This document shows, piece after piece, positions 24,041-32,575 of a stretch of DNA of 35,306 nt (the stretch's first letter is position 1; each line of letters opens with the position of its first letter). The position numbers and the translations under genes are program-made. This stretch comes from Clostridia bacterium (lineage in GTDB: Bacteria; Bacillota; Clostridia; Oscillospirales; CAG-272). Location of the stretch: NCBI GenBank assembly GCA_017415485.1, contig JAFQGP010000122.1, positions 1 to 35,306 of the forward strand. Reading direction: 5' to 3'. The notes beneath the pieces are model-generated. The model ran no database searches, had not been told where the DNA came from, and saw only the letters and a program-made list of their open reading frames with translations.

Positions 24041-25231
24041 TCATTTCAAAATAAATTCTTTTTTGCCCGATTCAAGATCGCGCCATACGGGCGACATTCC
24101 GCGAAGGAGCGAAACGACATCACGCACTGCCTCGATGATGTATTCGACCTCTTCCTCGGTGTTTTCCTCACAGAGTGAGAGACGGAGCGAGCCGTGAGCG
24201 ACCTCGTGAGGTCTGCCGAGAGCGAGAAGCACGTGGCTGGGGTCGAGCGAGCCCGACGTGCAGGCAGAGCCCGAGGATGCCGCGATGCCCTTGTCGTCAA
24301 GGAGCAACAGGAGCGATTCGCCCTCGATGCCCTCGAAGCAGACGTTTACGTTTCCGGGCAGACGCTTTTCCGCGTCGCCGTTGAGTATCGAATGTGGGAT
24401 CGAGCAAAGGCCCTCGATGAGTCTGTCTCGCAGCTTACAAAGCTTCGCGGAATTTGCCTCGATCTTGTCGCAAGCCTCGTCAAATGCCGCCGCCATACCC
24501 ATGATGGCGGGGATATTTTCGGTTCCCGCACGCTTTCCTCTTTCCTGCGCGCCGCCGTAGATGAGATTCTGCAGTATGATGCCCTTCTTCGCGTAAAGTA
24601 CGCCGATCCCCTTGGGTCCGTGGAACTTATGTGCCGAAAGCGAGAGCATATCGATGTTTTCTTTGACAACGTCAATTTCAAGATGTCCCGCCGCCTGAAC
24701 TGCGTCGGTGTGGAAGAGCACGCCCGCCTCGCGGCAAACGGCACCGATCTCTGCGATGGGCTGAACGGTTCCGATCTCGTTGTTTGCGTACATAACGGTG
24801 ACAAGGCAAGTGTCGGGGCGGATCGCCGCGCGTACTTCGTCAGCCGTAACGATCCCGTTATCGTGAATGTCAAGGAGAGTCACCTCAAAGCCCTGTTTTT
24901 CGAGTGCTTCGAGAGCGTGAAGCACCGCGTGGTGCTCAAAGGCAGTCGAAACGATATGCTTTTTGCCCTTCTTCTCTCCCATTTTTGCGGCGGTGATTAT
25001 CGCCTGGTTGTCCGCCTCGCTGCCGCCCGACGTGAAGATGATCTCACGCGCGGAGCATCCGAGACGCTTTGCGATCCTCTCCCTTGCTTCCGAAAGAGCC
25101 TCGGCTGCCGCCTGACCGTCGCTGTGGAGGCTGGAGGGGTTGCCGTAGATCTCGCTCATATAGGGGAGCATCGCTTCTATTGCCGCGCGGCTCATCTTCG
25201 TCGTCGCGGCGTTGTCTGCGTATATTTTCAT
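24041..25231 (-). CDS. nifS: Cysteine desulfurase NifS/IscS-like
   Basis: 396 residues, typical length. A PLP enzyme that takes sulfur from cysteine. The PLP lysine is K202 in [10 protein letters not shown]; the catalytic cysteine is C324 in [28 protein letters not shown] and [10 protein letters not shown] are further family blocks. The [10 protein letters not shown] loop is of the longer IscS/NifS group I kind. AGAGG lies upstream of the ATG. It supplies sulfur to the scaffold encoded next, and perhaps to maturation of radical-SAM proteins such as the sulfatase activator. Confidence 0.95.
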   Translation of the reverse strand: MKIYADNAATTKMSRAAIEAMLPYMSEIYGNPSSLHSDGQAAAEALSEARERIAKRLGCSAREIIFTSGGSEADNQAIITAAKMGEKKGKKHIVSTAFEHHAVLHALEALEKQGFEVTLLDIHDNGIVTADEVRAAIRPDTCLVTVMYANNEIGTVQPIAEIGAVCREAGVLFHTDAVQAAGHLEIDVVKENIDMLSLSAHKFHGPKGIGVLYAKKGIILQNLIYGGAQERGKRAGTENIPAIMGMAAAFDEACDKIEANSAKLCKLRDRLIEGLCSIPHSILNGDAEKRLPGNVNVCFEGIEGESLLLLLDDKGIAASSGSACTSGSLDPSHVLLALGRPHEVAHGSLRLSLCEENTEEEVEYIIEAVRDVVSLLRGMSPVWRDLESGKKEFILK

Positions 25232-25275
25232 ATTTTAACCTCTGTTATTTTCTTTGGGCGCTTTTTGCCCATAAT

Positions 25276-25305
25276 ATTATACACCAAGTGCGCGCCCCTT
25301 GTCAA
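25276..25305 (-). promoter_or_regulatory. Sigma-A promoter of nifS-nifU
   Basis: Minus-strand TTGACA (25300-25305), 18-bp spacer, TATAAT (25276-25281). No IscR-like operator recognised. Confidence 0.78.
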
Positions 25306-25355
25306 TGAGAAAATAACCAATATTATATAAAAATGAAGAAAAAGTGTGTCCGGAA

Positions 25356-26213
25356 CTATATTTTCTTTAGCAAATAATTGTAAAAATCCTCTGCATATAT
25401 TGATTTCGGTATTCTTCCGTGCAGCTCTACGATCAGATCTCTCTCGCATATCGGATCAGAGATCGAAACGAGCTTTAGATTCTTGTTATGCAGCTTGCCC
25501 CAAGAATATTCCGGCCAGAACGCGATACCAGCGCCCATACTGATTATATTTTGCACCGCGATGGGCGAGTCGGATTCGAATATTATCTTGGGATAAAAGC
25601 CTGCAACGGAGCAAAACTTATTGCATATTGCGCCGAAAAGGCGGGTGCTTGAAAGCATGATAAAGCTTTCGTCCTTTACCGAACCGAGCTCAACCGAAGA
25701 AAAGTCCGCGTACTTCGAGTCCTTGGGAACAGCAAGGTATATTTTTTCCTTTTTAACACAGCGTTGCAGATAGTTTTTTGAGCCGTCCGTGTTGATCCCG
25801 TTGGTGGTTATCAGAATATCGCAGTCGTACTTCAATTCGTTCTGCTCGAAATCAAAGATGACGTCGGGATTCTTCTGCTTGTAATCCATGATCGTATTGA
25901 TAACGAAGGAGGAGGCTGCAAGTATGTTCAGTTTTACCGTTTTTGTGACCGCTTGCTTGAGCTGCTGCATTTCCGAGGCGAGATTATCGAACTCGGGTAA
26001 CAATACTTCGAGTCTTTCTTGCAGATATCTTCCGAACTCTGTCAAAGCAATTTTTCGCCCCTCGCGCTTAAACAGCGGTACTCCAAGCTCATCCTCGAGC
26101 AAATGAATAGCCTGAGTCAATGACGGTTGCGCGATGTGAAGGGCTTCGGCGGCGCGAGTTATATGCTCAAGTTGCGCCGTCACGTAGAAATATTTAAGCT
26201 TCTGTATATCCAT
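25356..26213 (-). CDS. LysR-family transcriptional regulator
   Basis: 285 residues. The winged helix-turn-helix covers about 1-60 (ITRAAEALHIAQPSLTQAIHLLEDELGVPLF), the standard LTTR head, and an effector-binding fold covers 90-280. It is transcribed away from the SemiSWEET-like gene, the usual arrangement for an LTTR and its target. The promoters overlap (26256-26293) and a palindrome lies between 26228 and 26242. It probably represses itself and activates the divergent pair; its ligand is unknown. Confidence 0.93.
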   Translation of the reverse strand: MDIQKLKYFYVTAQLEHITRAAEALHIAQPSLTQAIHLLEDELGVPLFKREGRKIALTEFGRYLQERLEVLLPEFDNLASEMQQLKQAVTKTVKLNILAASSFVINTIMDYKQKNPDVIFDFEQNELKYDCDILITTNGINTDGSKNYLQRCVKKEKIYLAVPKDSKYADFSSVELGSVKDESFIMLSSTRLFGAICNKFCSVAGFYPKIIFESDSPIAVQNIISMGAGIAFWPEYSWGKLHNKNLKLVSISDPICERDLIVELHGRIPKSIYAEDFYNYLLKKI

Positions 26214-26227
26214 AATCGCTCCTATTT

Positions 26228-26242
26228 ATAGGTTATACCTAT
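26228..26242. promoter_or_regulatory. LysR operator candidate
   Basis: ATAGGT-TAT-ACCTAT is a perfect interrupted palindrome with the T-N11-A spacing type of LTTR boxes. It sits in the leader of the LysR gene and about 58-72 bp before the predicted start of the divergent transcript, the position expected for activation. A second inverted pair, CCTAT-TT-ATAGG, overlaps it (26221-26232). Confidence 0.65.
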
Positions 26243-26255
26243 TGATTATATAAAT

Positions 26256-26284
26256 ATTATATATTTTACTTTTGGCTTTGTCAA
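26256..26284 (-). promoter_or_regulatory. Sigma-A promoter of the LysR gene
   Basis: Minus-strand TTGACA (26279-26284), 17-bp spacer, TATAAT (26256-26261). It overlaps the divergent promoter, so the two transcripts compete. Confidence 0.78.
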
Positions 26285-26293
26285 GTGTATAAT
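26265..26293 (+). promoter_or_regulatory. Sigma-A promoter of the SemiSWEET-like/SGNH pair
   Basis: TTTACT (26265-26270), 17-bp spacer, TATAAT (26288-26293). The weak -35 fits a promoter needing the LysR activator. Confidence 0.68.
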
Positions 26294-26324
26294 AATAACA
26301 AAGAACAAAAGGAGGCAAAAATAC

Positions 26325-26597
26325 ATGCAAATTTTCGAAATCATCATGCTTATATGCTTTGGCTTGTCCTGGCCGATCTCGGTCTACAAAAGCATAAAAT
26401 CTAAATCAACCAAGGGCAAAAGCGCGGTATTTATCATTGCGATAATTATCGGGTATATCTCGGGAATCATAGGCAAATTCGTAAATCATCAAATAAGCTA
26501 TGTAGTGATACTCTATTGTATCAATCTGGTCGTTGTATCGGCAGACCTTTGCCTGTATTTCTACAACTCCAAGCGCGAAAAGGCCGCTCTGCAATAA
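26325..26597 (+). CDS. SemiSWEET/PQ-loop-like small transporter
   Basis: 90 residues with three membrane helices (about 3-18, 33-49, 57-76), the size and plan of bacterial SemiSWEET half-transporters, which work as dimers. The proline motif is WPISVYKSIKSKSTKGKS with WP in helix 1, a feature of PQ-loop proteins, and GYISGIIGK in helix 2. Substrate might be a small sugar or an acid; not readable. AAGGAGG (26310-26316) precedes the ATG. It is divergent from the LysR regulator and followed 21 bp later by the SGNH-like gene. Confidence 0.83.
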   Translation: MQIFEIIMLICFGLSWPISVYKSIKSKSTKGKSAVFIIAIIIGYISGIIGKFVNHQISYVVILYCINLVVVSADLCLYFYNSKREKAALQ

Positions 26598-26618
26598 GGT
26601 AATGTTCGGAGGAATGTT

Positions 26619-27173
26619 ATGAAAGAAAATGTACGTGTTAAAGCAGATGCTATGAAAATGATAAACGACATATCGATGAAGGGCGAGATCGTTGTTTTCG
26701 GTTCTACATATATGTCGGAATTTCCGCTCTATGAGCTTGTGAACAAATGCACGTTCGAGCACGCCATATACAACAGAAGTATATCGGGGCTGACGGTCAA
26801 CGAGGCTTTGAAGATTGTTGACGATTGCGTTATAAGCATACGGCCGTGCAAGCTCTTTTTGTCCCTCGGAGAAGAAGACGAAGGTGATCACGATGCAATA
26901 AATCGGTATACGCATTTGGTTTCGTATATTCGCTCAAAGCTTCCCGATTGCAGCCTCTATCTGATAGGATTGACGGGAACAGGACAATTCGCAGAAGAAT
27001 TCAACAAGAACATTAAGTCTCTTTGCGACAGCAAAAAGGTCAGATACATAGATTTTGTATCAAGGCAAGCATCCGAAGCGGCATTATACAAGGCAAGGTT
27101 TAAGCAACTCAGCTGCTTCTTTCGCAGCAAACCCGTAACCTCAAGCGAGGCATTCACTATTTCCTCTATTTGA
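26619..27173 (+). CDS. SGNH-like protein with degenerate catalytic blocks
   Basis: 184 residues. The pattern fits the SGNH/GDSL hydrolase fold: block I FGSTYMSEFPLYELV keeps the Ser (GST instead of GDS), block II has a Gly (NRSISGLTVNEAL), block III is LSLGEEDEGD where GxND is expected, and no DxxH is visible at the C-terminus. The Asn and His of the usual triad therefore seem lost. The tail is rich in Ser/Arg and may have been remodelled. GGAGGA lies before the ATG. It may be an inactive binding protein or an enzyme with changed chemistry; fold assignment is moderate. Confidence 0.72.
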   Translation: MKENVRVKADAMKMINDISMKGEIVVFGSTYMSEFPLYELVNKCTFEHAIYNRSISGLTVNEALKIVDDCVISIRPCKLFLSLGEEDEGDHDAINRYTHLVSYIRSKLPDCSLYLIGLTGTGQFAEEFNKNIKSLCDSKKVRYIDFVSRQASEAALYKARFKQLSCFFRSKPVTSSEAFTISSI

Positions 27174-27189
27174 TACGCTCATAAAAGAA

Positions 27190-27221
27190 CTGCTTCACCA
27201 AGAACGGTGAAGCAGATTTTT
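27190..27221. terminator. Bidirectional terminator
   Basis: CTGCTTCACC (27190-27199) pairs with GGTGAAGCAG (27206-27215), 6-nt loop, followed by ATTTTT. On the minus strand it is followed by TTCTTTT. It ends both the SGNH gene and the GH43 operon. Confidence 0.88.
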
Positions 27222-27222
27222 A

Positions 27223-28113
27223 TTATAAAATACAAACAATAGTACCGTTTTTCTCCTCAATCGGAATAAGCACTGGCACCTCCTCGCGCTCGGGCGAGGG
27301 CTTGTTCGGGGAATGAATACAAAGATACTTCTGCCCCTCGAGCGAGGTGAAGATCATACCGTGACCGCCATCATATTTGCCCGTCATTGAACGCGAAAAG
27401 ATCGGTGTTTCCTCCTGTATCCACTCGCCGTCAACGCGGCCGTTTGAGCTTTTTGCAACTCCGACCGCATAGCCGTGATCGTCAAAATTCGACCAGAGCA
27501 TAATTAGTCCGCCGTCCTCGGTGTCGTACATAAAGCAACCGTCGGTCACGCCTCTGCCGCCTGCCCATTTGGGGTCGTCGGCACGGAAGAGCTCGATCGG
27601 CTCGGAGATGAAATGGGTCAGGTCGTCCGAAAGCTTTGCCGCCGCCATTCTGCCGATGCGGTCCTCGGTGCAGGTCCACTCGTGGACGAAGACCATCCAG
27701 GGCTGACCCTCGCGGTCAACGTAAAATGTCGCGTCGATGCAATCCCAATCGGGGCGTGTGATATGGCCGTTCGTGATCTCGACAAAGGGTCCCTCGGGCG
27801 AATCGGAACGCAGGATCGTGCTTCCGCGGTGGTTGGTTTCCTCCGAGAAATAGGTCGTGAACATATAAAACGCGCCCTTATACTTATGAACCTCGGGCGC
27901 CCAGCGATTCTTGATCGCGTGCGGCGGGTTGACGTAGATCTGCGGCAGGCGCGTCCACTCGCCGTCGAGCTTTCCGCTCACATTTTTGAAGCAAGCGTAG
28001 ACCGTGTCGTTCCAATCCGTCATATCCGGCACGCCGGTGCCGTAAGCGTAATAAACTCCGTTTTCAACGAGAATAAAAGGGTCGCGAAGCTTTTTGATAC
28101 TTGTTTCGATCAT
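27223..28113 (-). CDS. GH43-like glycoside hydrolase, cytoplasmic
   Basis: 296 residues, a five-bladed beta-propeller of GH43 type. Blocks: D11 in LRDPFI (catalytic base), WAPEVH (E74), D127 in DCIDATFY (pKa modulator), and VTDGCF (D191) where other GH43 enzymes place the Glu of EGPF as acid. The Asp makes activity uncertain or of a different type. GH43 enzymes remove arabinose or xylose from plant polysaccharides. No signal peptide. It is the last gene of the operon starting at 31043, 10 bp after the glycerate kinase gene, so it may process an imported conjugate. Confidence 0.87.
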   Translation of the reverse strand: MIETSIKKLRDPFILVENGVYYAYGTGVPDMTDWNDTVYACFKNVSGKLDGEWTRLPQIYVNPPHAIKNRWAPEVHKYKGAFYMFTTYFSEETNHRGSTILRSDSPEGPFVEITNGHITRPDWDCIDATFYVDREGQPWMVFVHEWTCTEDRIGRMAAAKLSDDLTHFISEPIELFRADDPKWAGGRGVTDGCFMYDTEDGGLIMLWSNFDDHGYAVGVAKSSNGRVDGEWIQEETPIFSRSMTGKYDGGHGMIFTSLEGQKYLCIHSPNKPSPEREEVPVLIPIEEKNGTIVCIL

Positions 28114-28123
28114 CTCAGAGCCC

Positions 28124-29251
28124 TCACTTTATAAGTCTGAACACCTGATAAGCCGCCGCGCGGAGGTTTGAATACGCATTATCGCGGTCAAGCGCCTCGT
28201 CGAGCGTGGTGATCCCTCGGATTATCGGGAAAAAGGCGTCGATCCCGTGATTGTTGCACTCCTCGGCATCGGCTGTGACGCATCCGGCAAAGGCAACGAC
28301 GCGCTTGCCGTGCTTTTTCGCAAGTTTGGCAACTCCGATCGGAGCCTTACCCATTGCGGTCTGGAAGTCGATCCTTCCCTCGCCCGTCACAACGACGTCG
28401 GCGTCCGCGATGTGCTTTTCGAGCTCTGTTTCATCAAGAATAATTCCGATTCCCGATTCGAGCGACGCGTTCATAAAGGTCTTGAAGGCAAAGCCGAGAC
28501 CTCCCGCCGCGCCCGCACCGGGGTAGTTAGGGTCGGCATTCGGGAACGCCGATTTCGCGGTTTCGGCATATTTTCCAAGCCATCCGTCCATAATTTTTAC
28601 CGATTCGGGCGTCGCGCCCTTCTGCGGACCGTAAACGGCACTGCATCCGCGCTCGCCGCAAAGGGGATTGTTGACGTCGCAGGCAACGCGGAAGCTACAC
28701 TCGCGAAGCTCGGGAATGACGTTTCCCGCGGAAACCGAAGCAAGAGCCTCAAGCCCTCTCGCACCCAAAGCGATCTTTTCGCCGTTTTTATCAAGGAATT
28801 CAAATCCAAGCGCCGAAAGCATACCCGTTCCGCCGTCGTTGGTCGCGCTTCCGCCGATTCCGACGATGAAGGAGCGGCATCCGCGGCGGATCGCATCGAG
28901 GATCAGCTCGCCGACGCCGTAAGTCGTTGTAAACAAGGGATCGCGCAACTCCGCGGGAACAAGCGGGAGACCCGCCGCCTGAGCCATCTCGATAACGGCG
29001 GTCGAGCCCTTGACTATGCAGTATTTTGCCTTGACCGGCTCGCAGAGCGGCCCCGTGACCTCGGCTTCGATCATCTCGCCGCCAAGACCTATCGCAAGCG
29101 CATCTACCGTGCCCTCGCCGCCGTCGGCAAGAGGACGGATGACGACTTTTGCGGATCCATCCGCTTTCAGCACGCCCTCGCGCACCGCCTCGCCCGCCTC
29201 GAGCGAGGAAAGACTTCCCTTAAAGGAATCTATTGCAATTACAACCTTCAT
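28124..29251 (-). CDS. Glycerate kinase (GarK/GlxK family)
   Basis: 375 residues, normal length. It phosphorylates D-glycerate to phosphoglycerate (2- or 3-phosphate, depending on the enzyme). Family blocks: IDSFKGSLSSLEAG at the start, PLADGGEGTVDAL, GIGGSATNDGGTGML and TGEGRIDFQTAMGKAPIGVAKLA. Its start overlaps the larA-like stop as ATGA (29248-29251), so the two are coupled and likely work in one pathway. Confidence 0.94.
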   Translation of the reverse strand: MKVVIAIDSFKGSLSSLEAGEAVREGVLKADGSAKVVIRPLADGGEGTVDALAIGLGGEMIEAEVTGPLCEPVKAKYCIVKGSTAVIEMAQAAGLPLVPAELRDPLFTTTYGVGELILDAIRRGCRSFIVGIGGSATNDGGTGMLSALGFEFLDKNGEKIALGARGLEALASVSAGNVIPELRECSFRVACDVNNPLCGERGCSAVYGPQKGATPESVKIMDGWLGKYAETAKSAFPNADPNYPGAGAAGGLGFAFKTFMNASLESGIGIILDETELEKHIADADVVVTGEGRIDFQTAMGKAPIGVAKLAKKHGKRVVAFAGCVTADAEECNNHGIDAFFPIIRGITTLDEALDRDNAYSNLRAAAYQVFRLIK

Positions 29252-30519
29252 TTTGTCACCATAACCGAAACGCCGTCGGGGATCGCCGCGATCTTCGCGC
29301 CCTCGCCGACCATGCCTTTCGCCTTTTCTATTGCCTGCGCCAGCGAATGAGCGGGGATCATGTGCATCTTTTCAACCACGTCATCGGGCATTTCCGAGAC
29401 GTAGATAACGCGCGCGTGACCGAGGATCCGCAGAAGGATCTGCGTCTGCCATTGATCGGGCACGGTCTCATCGCGTCCGCGCGAGAGGAATTCGCGCATT
29501 GTTTTGCGGATATCGGGTTCGTCGGCAAGCTGATGATAGAAATGATCGCCGCCGATGCCGTCGCCCGAGCGGGCAAGCATAATGATGACGCCGCCCTTCC
29601 TGACGGTCGCCTCCGCCGCAGTCATACCCTTGACAGCCTGATAAACGTTCTGATCGAGCGGATAACCGCCGTTTGTCGTGATGACGATGTCAGATTCGAC
29701 CGCCTTCGCACCGCAGAGCGAGAAAAGGAAGTCGGTTCCCTGCTTGTGAGCCGCCTCGGGCTCGCCCGCAACGGCATAGATCACGTTTTTCTCCGAATCA
29801 AGAACGACATTGACAATATACGCAAGTTTCGCCGTTTTTGCCGCCCAGAGCATATCCGCGTGAATGGGATTGCCCTCAAGAATGCCCGTCCGCGCGCGCG
29901 GATGGGCGATGAATTCCGAGCAATGGTTGGCAAGCACGGTCTTTCTTCCCGCAACGCCCGGGAGCACGCTCTTGCGCCCGCCCGAGAATCCCGCAAAGAA
30001 ATGCGGCTCGATGAAGCCCTCCGAAACGAGCAGATCGGCTTCGTATGCAAGGCGGTTGATCTCGCACTGCCCGCCCGAAGGAAGAGTTCCGATATTCACG
30101 AGCATATCGCGGTCGTCGCAATCGTGGATGTGGATCTTTTCGTTTTTGACGATCTCCTCGCCGAATTTTTGGGTAAGCTCGTCCTTTGTCGTTCCTCGAT
30201 GGCATCCCGTGGCGATCAGGATCGTGATCTCCGCATCGGGACTGCCCGCACGGATCTGTGCGAGCATCGGGGGTATGATCAGCTTGCTCGGCACGGGACG
30301 AGTGTGGTCGCTGGCAATTATAACGACCTTTTTCTTGCCCCTTGCAAGCTCCGAAAGCTTCTGCGAGCCGATCGGGTCCGCCATCGCGCGGCGAACAAGC
30401 TCCGCGCCGTCCGCATCGGGAACGTACTCATTTATCGAAGGCTCAAGCACGGCGCAAAGCTCGCCGCCGAAAGTATGGCATATTTTCTCTTTACCGTAAG
30501 GAAATTTTACTGTCTTCAT
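29248..30519 (-). CDS. larA: LarA-family nickel-dependent 2-hydroxyacid racemase
   Basis: 423 residues. LarA uses the nickel-pincer nucleotide cofactor to racemise lactate or related hydroxyacids. Landmark residues lie at family positions shifted by one: DHTRPVP (71-77), H107 in GCHRGTT, H173 in EPHFFAGFSGG, K183 in GRKSVLPG (cofactor attachment) and H199 in NHCSE. The cofactor genes larB, larC and larE are not in this window. Linked to glycerate kinase and an ECF S component, it may act on glycerate or another sugar acid rather than lactate. Overlaps the S-component stop as ATGA (30516-30519). Confidence 0.92.
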   Translation of the reverse strand: MKTVKFPYGKEKICHTFGGELCAVLEPSINEYVPDADGAELVRRAMADPIGSQKLSELARGKKKVVIIASDHTRPVPSKLIIPPMLAQIRAGSPDAEITILIATGCHRGTTKDELTQKFGEEIVKNEKIHIHDCDDRDMLVNIGTLPSGGQCEINRLAYEADLLVSEGFIEPHFFAGFSGGRKSVLPGVAGRKTVLANHCSEFIAHPRARTGILEGNPIHADMLWAAKTAKLAYIVNVVLDSEKNVIYAVAGEPEAAHKQGTDFLFSLCGAKAVESDIVITTNGGYPLDQNVYQAVKGMTAAEATVRKGGVIIMLARSGDGIGGDHFYHQLADEPDIRKTMREFLSRGRDETVPDQWQTQILLRILGHARVIYVSEMPDDVVEKMHMIPAHSLAQAIEKAKGMVGEGAKIAAIPDGVSVMVTK

Positions 30520-31043
30520 TTTTTGTATACCTTTTCAACAACTTTCATAATGATGGGGATCAGAATGAGCTGAATGATGATTCCGGGAAGCGCATCGACA
30601 AATCCGCCTGCGATAAATGCCGCGAAGGTGAAGGATTTTCCGCCAAGTCCGAGAAGGACGGCTTTTGCCGCTCCCCAAACGACACGACCCGCGATCATGG
30701 CAGAGACAAGCGAAACATAGACTGCCGCGGTGTTTTTCTTTTTGAAAAGCAGATAGACTAACCCTATAACACAGCCGTAAGCCGCAAGCTCAAGCGCCAT
30801 CCAGACCGCATTCGGATAGATCGGCGGCATACCGAAGGTCACCGAGCGCAAAAAAGGAAGCATAAGCCCGATAGCCCCGCCAAAGAAGGGCCCGCATATC
30901 AGCCCGCAGAGCATGACAGGCAGATGCATCGGAAGCAGCGTGTCGCCGATCTCCTTGATCTGCATCGTCAGAGTCGGCAAGACCATACCGATGGCAAGAA
31001 ACATCGCAGATAAGATCAGTTTGCGTAAATTCTTATTTTTCAT
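30516..31043 (-). CDS. ECF transporter S component (substrate-binding membrane protein)
   Basis: 175 residues from the ATG at 31041-31043, preceded by AAGGTG. Five to six hydrophobic segments. S-component marks: MHLPVMLCGLICGPFFGGAIG, SVTFGMPPIYPNAVWMALELAAYG, and a final VDALPGIIIQLILIPII helix. Such proteins bind a vitamin or metal and need shared EcfA/EcfT energy parts, absent here. The ...P.AVWMALELAAYG block resembles S components annotated for pantothenate or folate-like substrates, but substrate is uncertain; the operon suggests a hydroxyacid or a cofactor precursor. First gene of the operon. Confidence 0.88.
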   Translation of the reverse strand: MKNKNLRKLILSAMFLAIGMVLPTLTMQIKEIGDTLLPMHLPVMLCGLICGPFFGGAIGLMLPFLRSVTFGMPPIYPNAVWMALELAAYGCVIGLVYLLFKKKNTAAVYVSLVSAMIAGRVVWGAAKAVLLGLGGKSFTFAAFIAGGFVDALPGIIIQLILIPIIMKVVEKVYKK

Positions 31044-31072
31044 TGTGCGCACCTTTGTTTTGTGATGACTAT

Positions 31073-31101
31073 AGTATATCAAATCCGAGCAGAAATGTCA
31101 A
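31073..31101 (-). promoter_or_regulatory. Sigma-A promoter of the ECF S/larA/glycerate kinase/GH43 operon
   Basis: Minus-strand TTGACA (31096-31101), 17-bp spacer, TATACT (31073-31078). Confidence 0.82.
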
Positions 31102-31149
31102 GTTTTTTATTGACAAAAAGAAAAGAGGACAACGAGGATAAGACAACAG

Positions 31150-31178
31150 TTGACAAAAAACACAAAGCGTGATATAAT
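31150..31178 (+). promoter_or_regulatory. Sigma-A promoter of the sigma/anti-sigma pair
   Basis: TTGACA (31150-31155), 17-bp spacer, TATAAT (31173-31178); both perfect. Divergent from the ECF S promoter, 48 bp away. Confidence 0.88.
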
Positions 31179-31219
31179 TAAAAAAACTTATTGATCTATA
31201 ATATGGAACGGTAAAGTAT

Positions 31220-31777
31220 ATGCTTACGTTTTTACTATTAATTACAGATGAGCAAAAAAGCGAACTGGTTGAAAAATTATATATAGAATATCATGAAGAT
31301 ATGATTCGTTTGGCGAAGTACAAATTAAGAAAAGCTAAAATGCATAATGTTTCGTACAACGCAGAAGATGCGGTACAGAGTGCTCTGTTAAAAATAACGC
31401 AATACATAGATACGTTCGATTTTGAAGCTCATCGCAGTGAAACCAAACCTTATATTTTAGCAATCGTATCGAATGAGGTGAATAAGATTGTATCCGAATA
31501 CGTTTATTGGGAAGATTTAGATGACCATATAGACCTGATCGATAAGGAACAATTCTTTGAAGAATTGCATATTCGTGACCGCTATGATCAAGTAATTGAT
31601 GTTATGAAGAATATGTCTGACATATACGGCATAACACTTTTGCTTTATTTTTGCGAGGAGAGATCACCCAAAGAAATCGCAGAAATAATGGATGTTCCGG
31701 AAAAAACAGTATACACACGTATAGCGCGTGGCAGAGCATTGCTGTTGAGTAAATTGAAAGAGGAGGGGATCAAATGA
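31220..31777 (+). CDS. ECF-type RNA polymerase sigma factor
   Basis: 185 residues. Region 2 covers about 20-90 (YEDMIRLAKYKLRKA-type start with NAEDAVQSALLKI), and region 4 covers 125-180 with the helix-turn-helix SPKEIAEIMDVPEKTVYTRIARGRALL. Overall length is that of ECF sigma factors, though region 2 is diverged. Its stop overlaps the next gene as ATGA, the usual coupling of a sigma factor and its anti-sigma factor. The ribosome site is weak (GGTAAAG). Its likely targets are the neighbouring secreted-protein and ABC genes, but no promoter motif could be confirmed. Confidence 0.9.
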   Translation: MLTFLLLITDEQKSELVEKLYIEYHEDMIRLAKYKLRKAKMHNVSYNAEDAVQSALLKITQYIDTFDFEAHRSETKPYILAIVSNEVNKIVSEYVYWEDLDDHIDLIDKEQFFEELHIRDRYDQVIDVMKNMSDIYGITLLLYFCEERSPKEIAEIMDVPEKTVYTRIARGRALLLSKLKEEGIK

Positions 31778-32451
31778 CAGCGGAAAAGCAATTGTTCAAA
31801 AGCGCAATATTAGAAGCTTTATCGCAAAAGTATGAGCAAGAATTGGCTGAATGCCGGGAAGACGCCAAATGCTCAAAAGAGCACTACCTCCGTATCAGTG
31901 AGATCACAGGTATTCCTCTGGCACGAGTTATGGGCAAACGAAGAAGCCTCCGAAGAACGTTTGTTGCTGTATTGATCGCGGCAGCTTTGTTATTGGCGGG
32001 ATGCACTGCGTATGTTTACCGCAATGCGATCAAAGATTTTTTTGAAGAAGTTTATGATACTCACATCAAGGTCTCCTATTCGGGTGAACAAACCGATAAT
32101 GAGTTATACATTAAAGAATTTTATTCTCTTTCATATGTTCCCGAAGGTTATCAATTAGTCAGAGAAGTAAAAAATGAAGTTTGTGTCCGATATATATGGG
32201 AATCAAAGAGCGGAGATACTTTGGTTTTTCAGCAATCACTTATAAATGAATCCGATTTCTTTTTGGATTCAGATACCGAAGATATGCAATGCATAGAATA
32301 TAACGGTGTATTTGTTTACCTCAGATCAGTCGATAACCTATGGATATATTTGTGGAATGACGGAAAATACGGAATGTACATTGACAGTGATCAAAAGCTT
32401 TCGGATGATGAATTAGAAAAAATAATCGATGGTATTGTGATTTTGGAATAA
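31774..32451 (+). CDS. Anti-sigma-like membrane protein with DUF4367-like C-terminal domain
   Basis: 225 residues. Residues 1-60 form a charged cytoplasmic head, residues 62-78 a single membrane span (RTFVAVLIAAALLLAGC), and residues 85-225 an outer domain with YVPEGYQLV and ...LSDDELEKIIDGI motifs that resemble DUF4367. This matches the plan of membrane anti-sigma factors partnered with ECF sigma factors. It overlaps the sigma gene by 4 bp. A short zinc-binding anti-sigma motif (HxxxCxxC) is not present, so the head that binds the sigma factor is of another type. Confidence 0.85.
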   Translation: MTAEKQLFKSAILEALSQKYEQELAECREDAKCSKEHYLRISEITGIPLARVMGKRRSLRRTFVAVLIAAALLLAGCTAYVYRNAIKDFFEEVYDTHIKVSYSGEQTDNELYIKEFYSLSYVPEGYQLVREVKNEVCVRYIWESKSGDTLVFQQSLINESDFFLDSDTEDMQCIEYNGVFVYLRSVDNLWIYLWNDGKYGMYIDSDQKLSDDELEKIIDGIVILE

Positions 32452-32482
32452 AATTATGCAAATATAAGACAAAACGAATATT

Positions 32483-32513
32483 AGAGTCAGTACATTGGTA
32501 TTGGCTCTTTTTT
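32483..32513 (+). terminator. Terminator after the sigma/anti-sigma pair
   Basis: AGAGTCAGTAC (32483-32493) pairs with GTATTGGCTCT (32498-32508) with three G-T pairs, followed by a T-run (TTTTTTC). Confidence 0.75.
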
Positions 32514-32575
32514 CTTAACAAATTCACGCCTTATTCAAGTCATTTGTTAATAAATTGTAAACGTTTGAAATTTTT

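Noticed and set aside
24194..25330. 378-codon plus-strand frame over nifS
   Set aside because: Shadow frame of nifS; the minus-strand frame has all PLP-enzyme residues.
29233..30573. 446-codon plus-strand frame over larA
   Set aside because: Shadow of the LarA gene, no family features.
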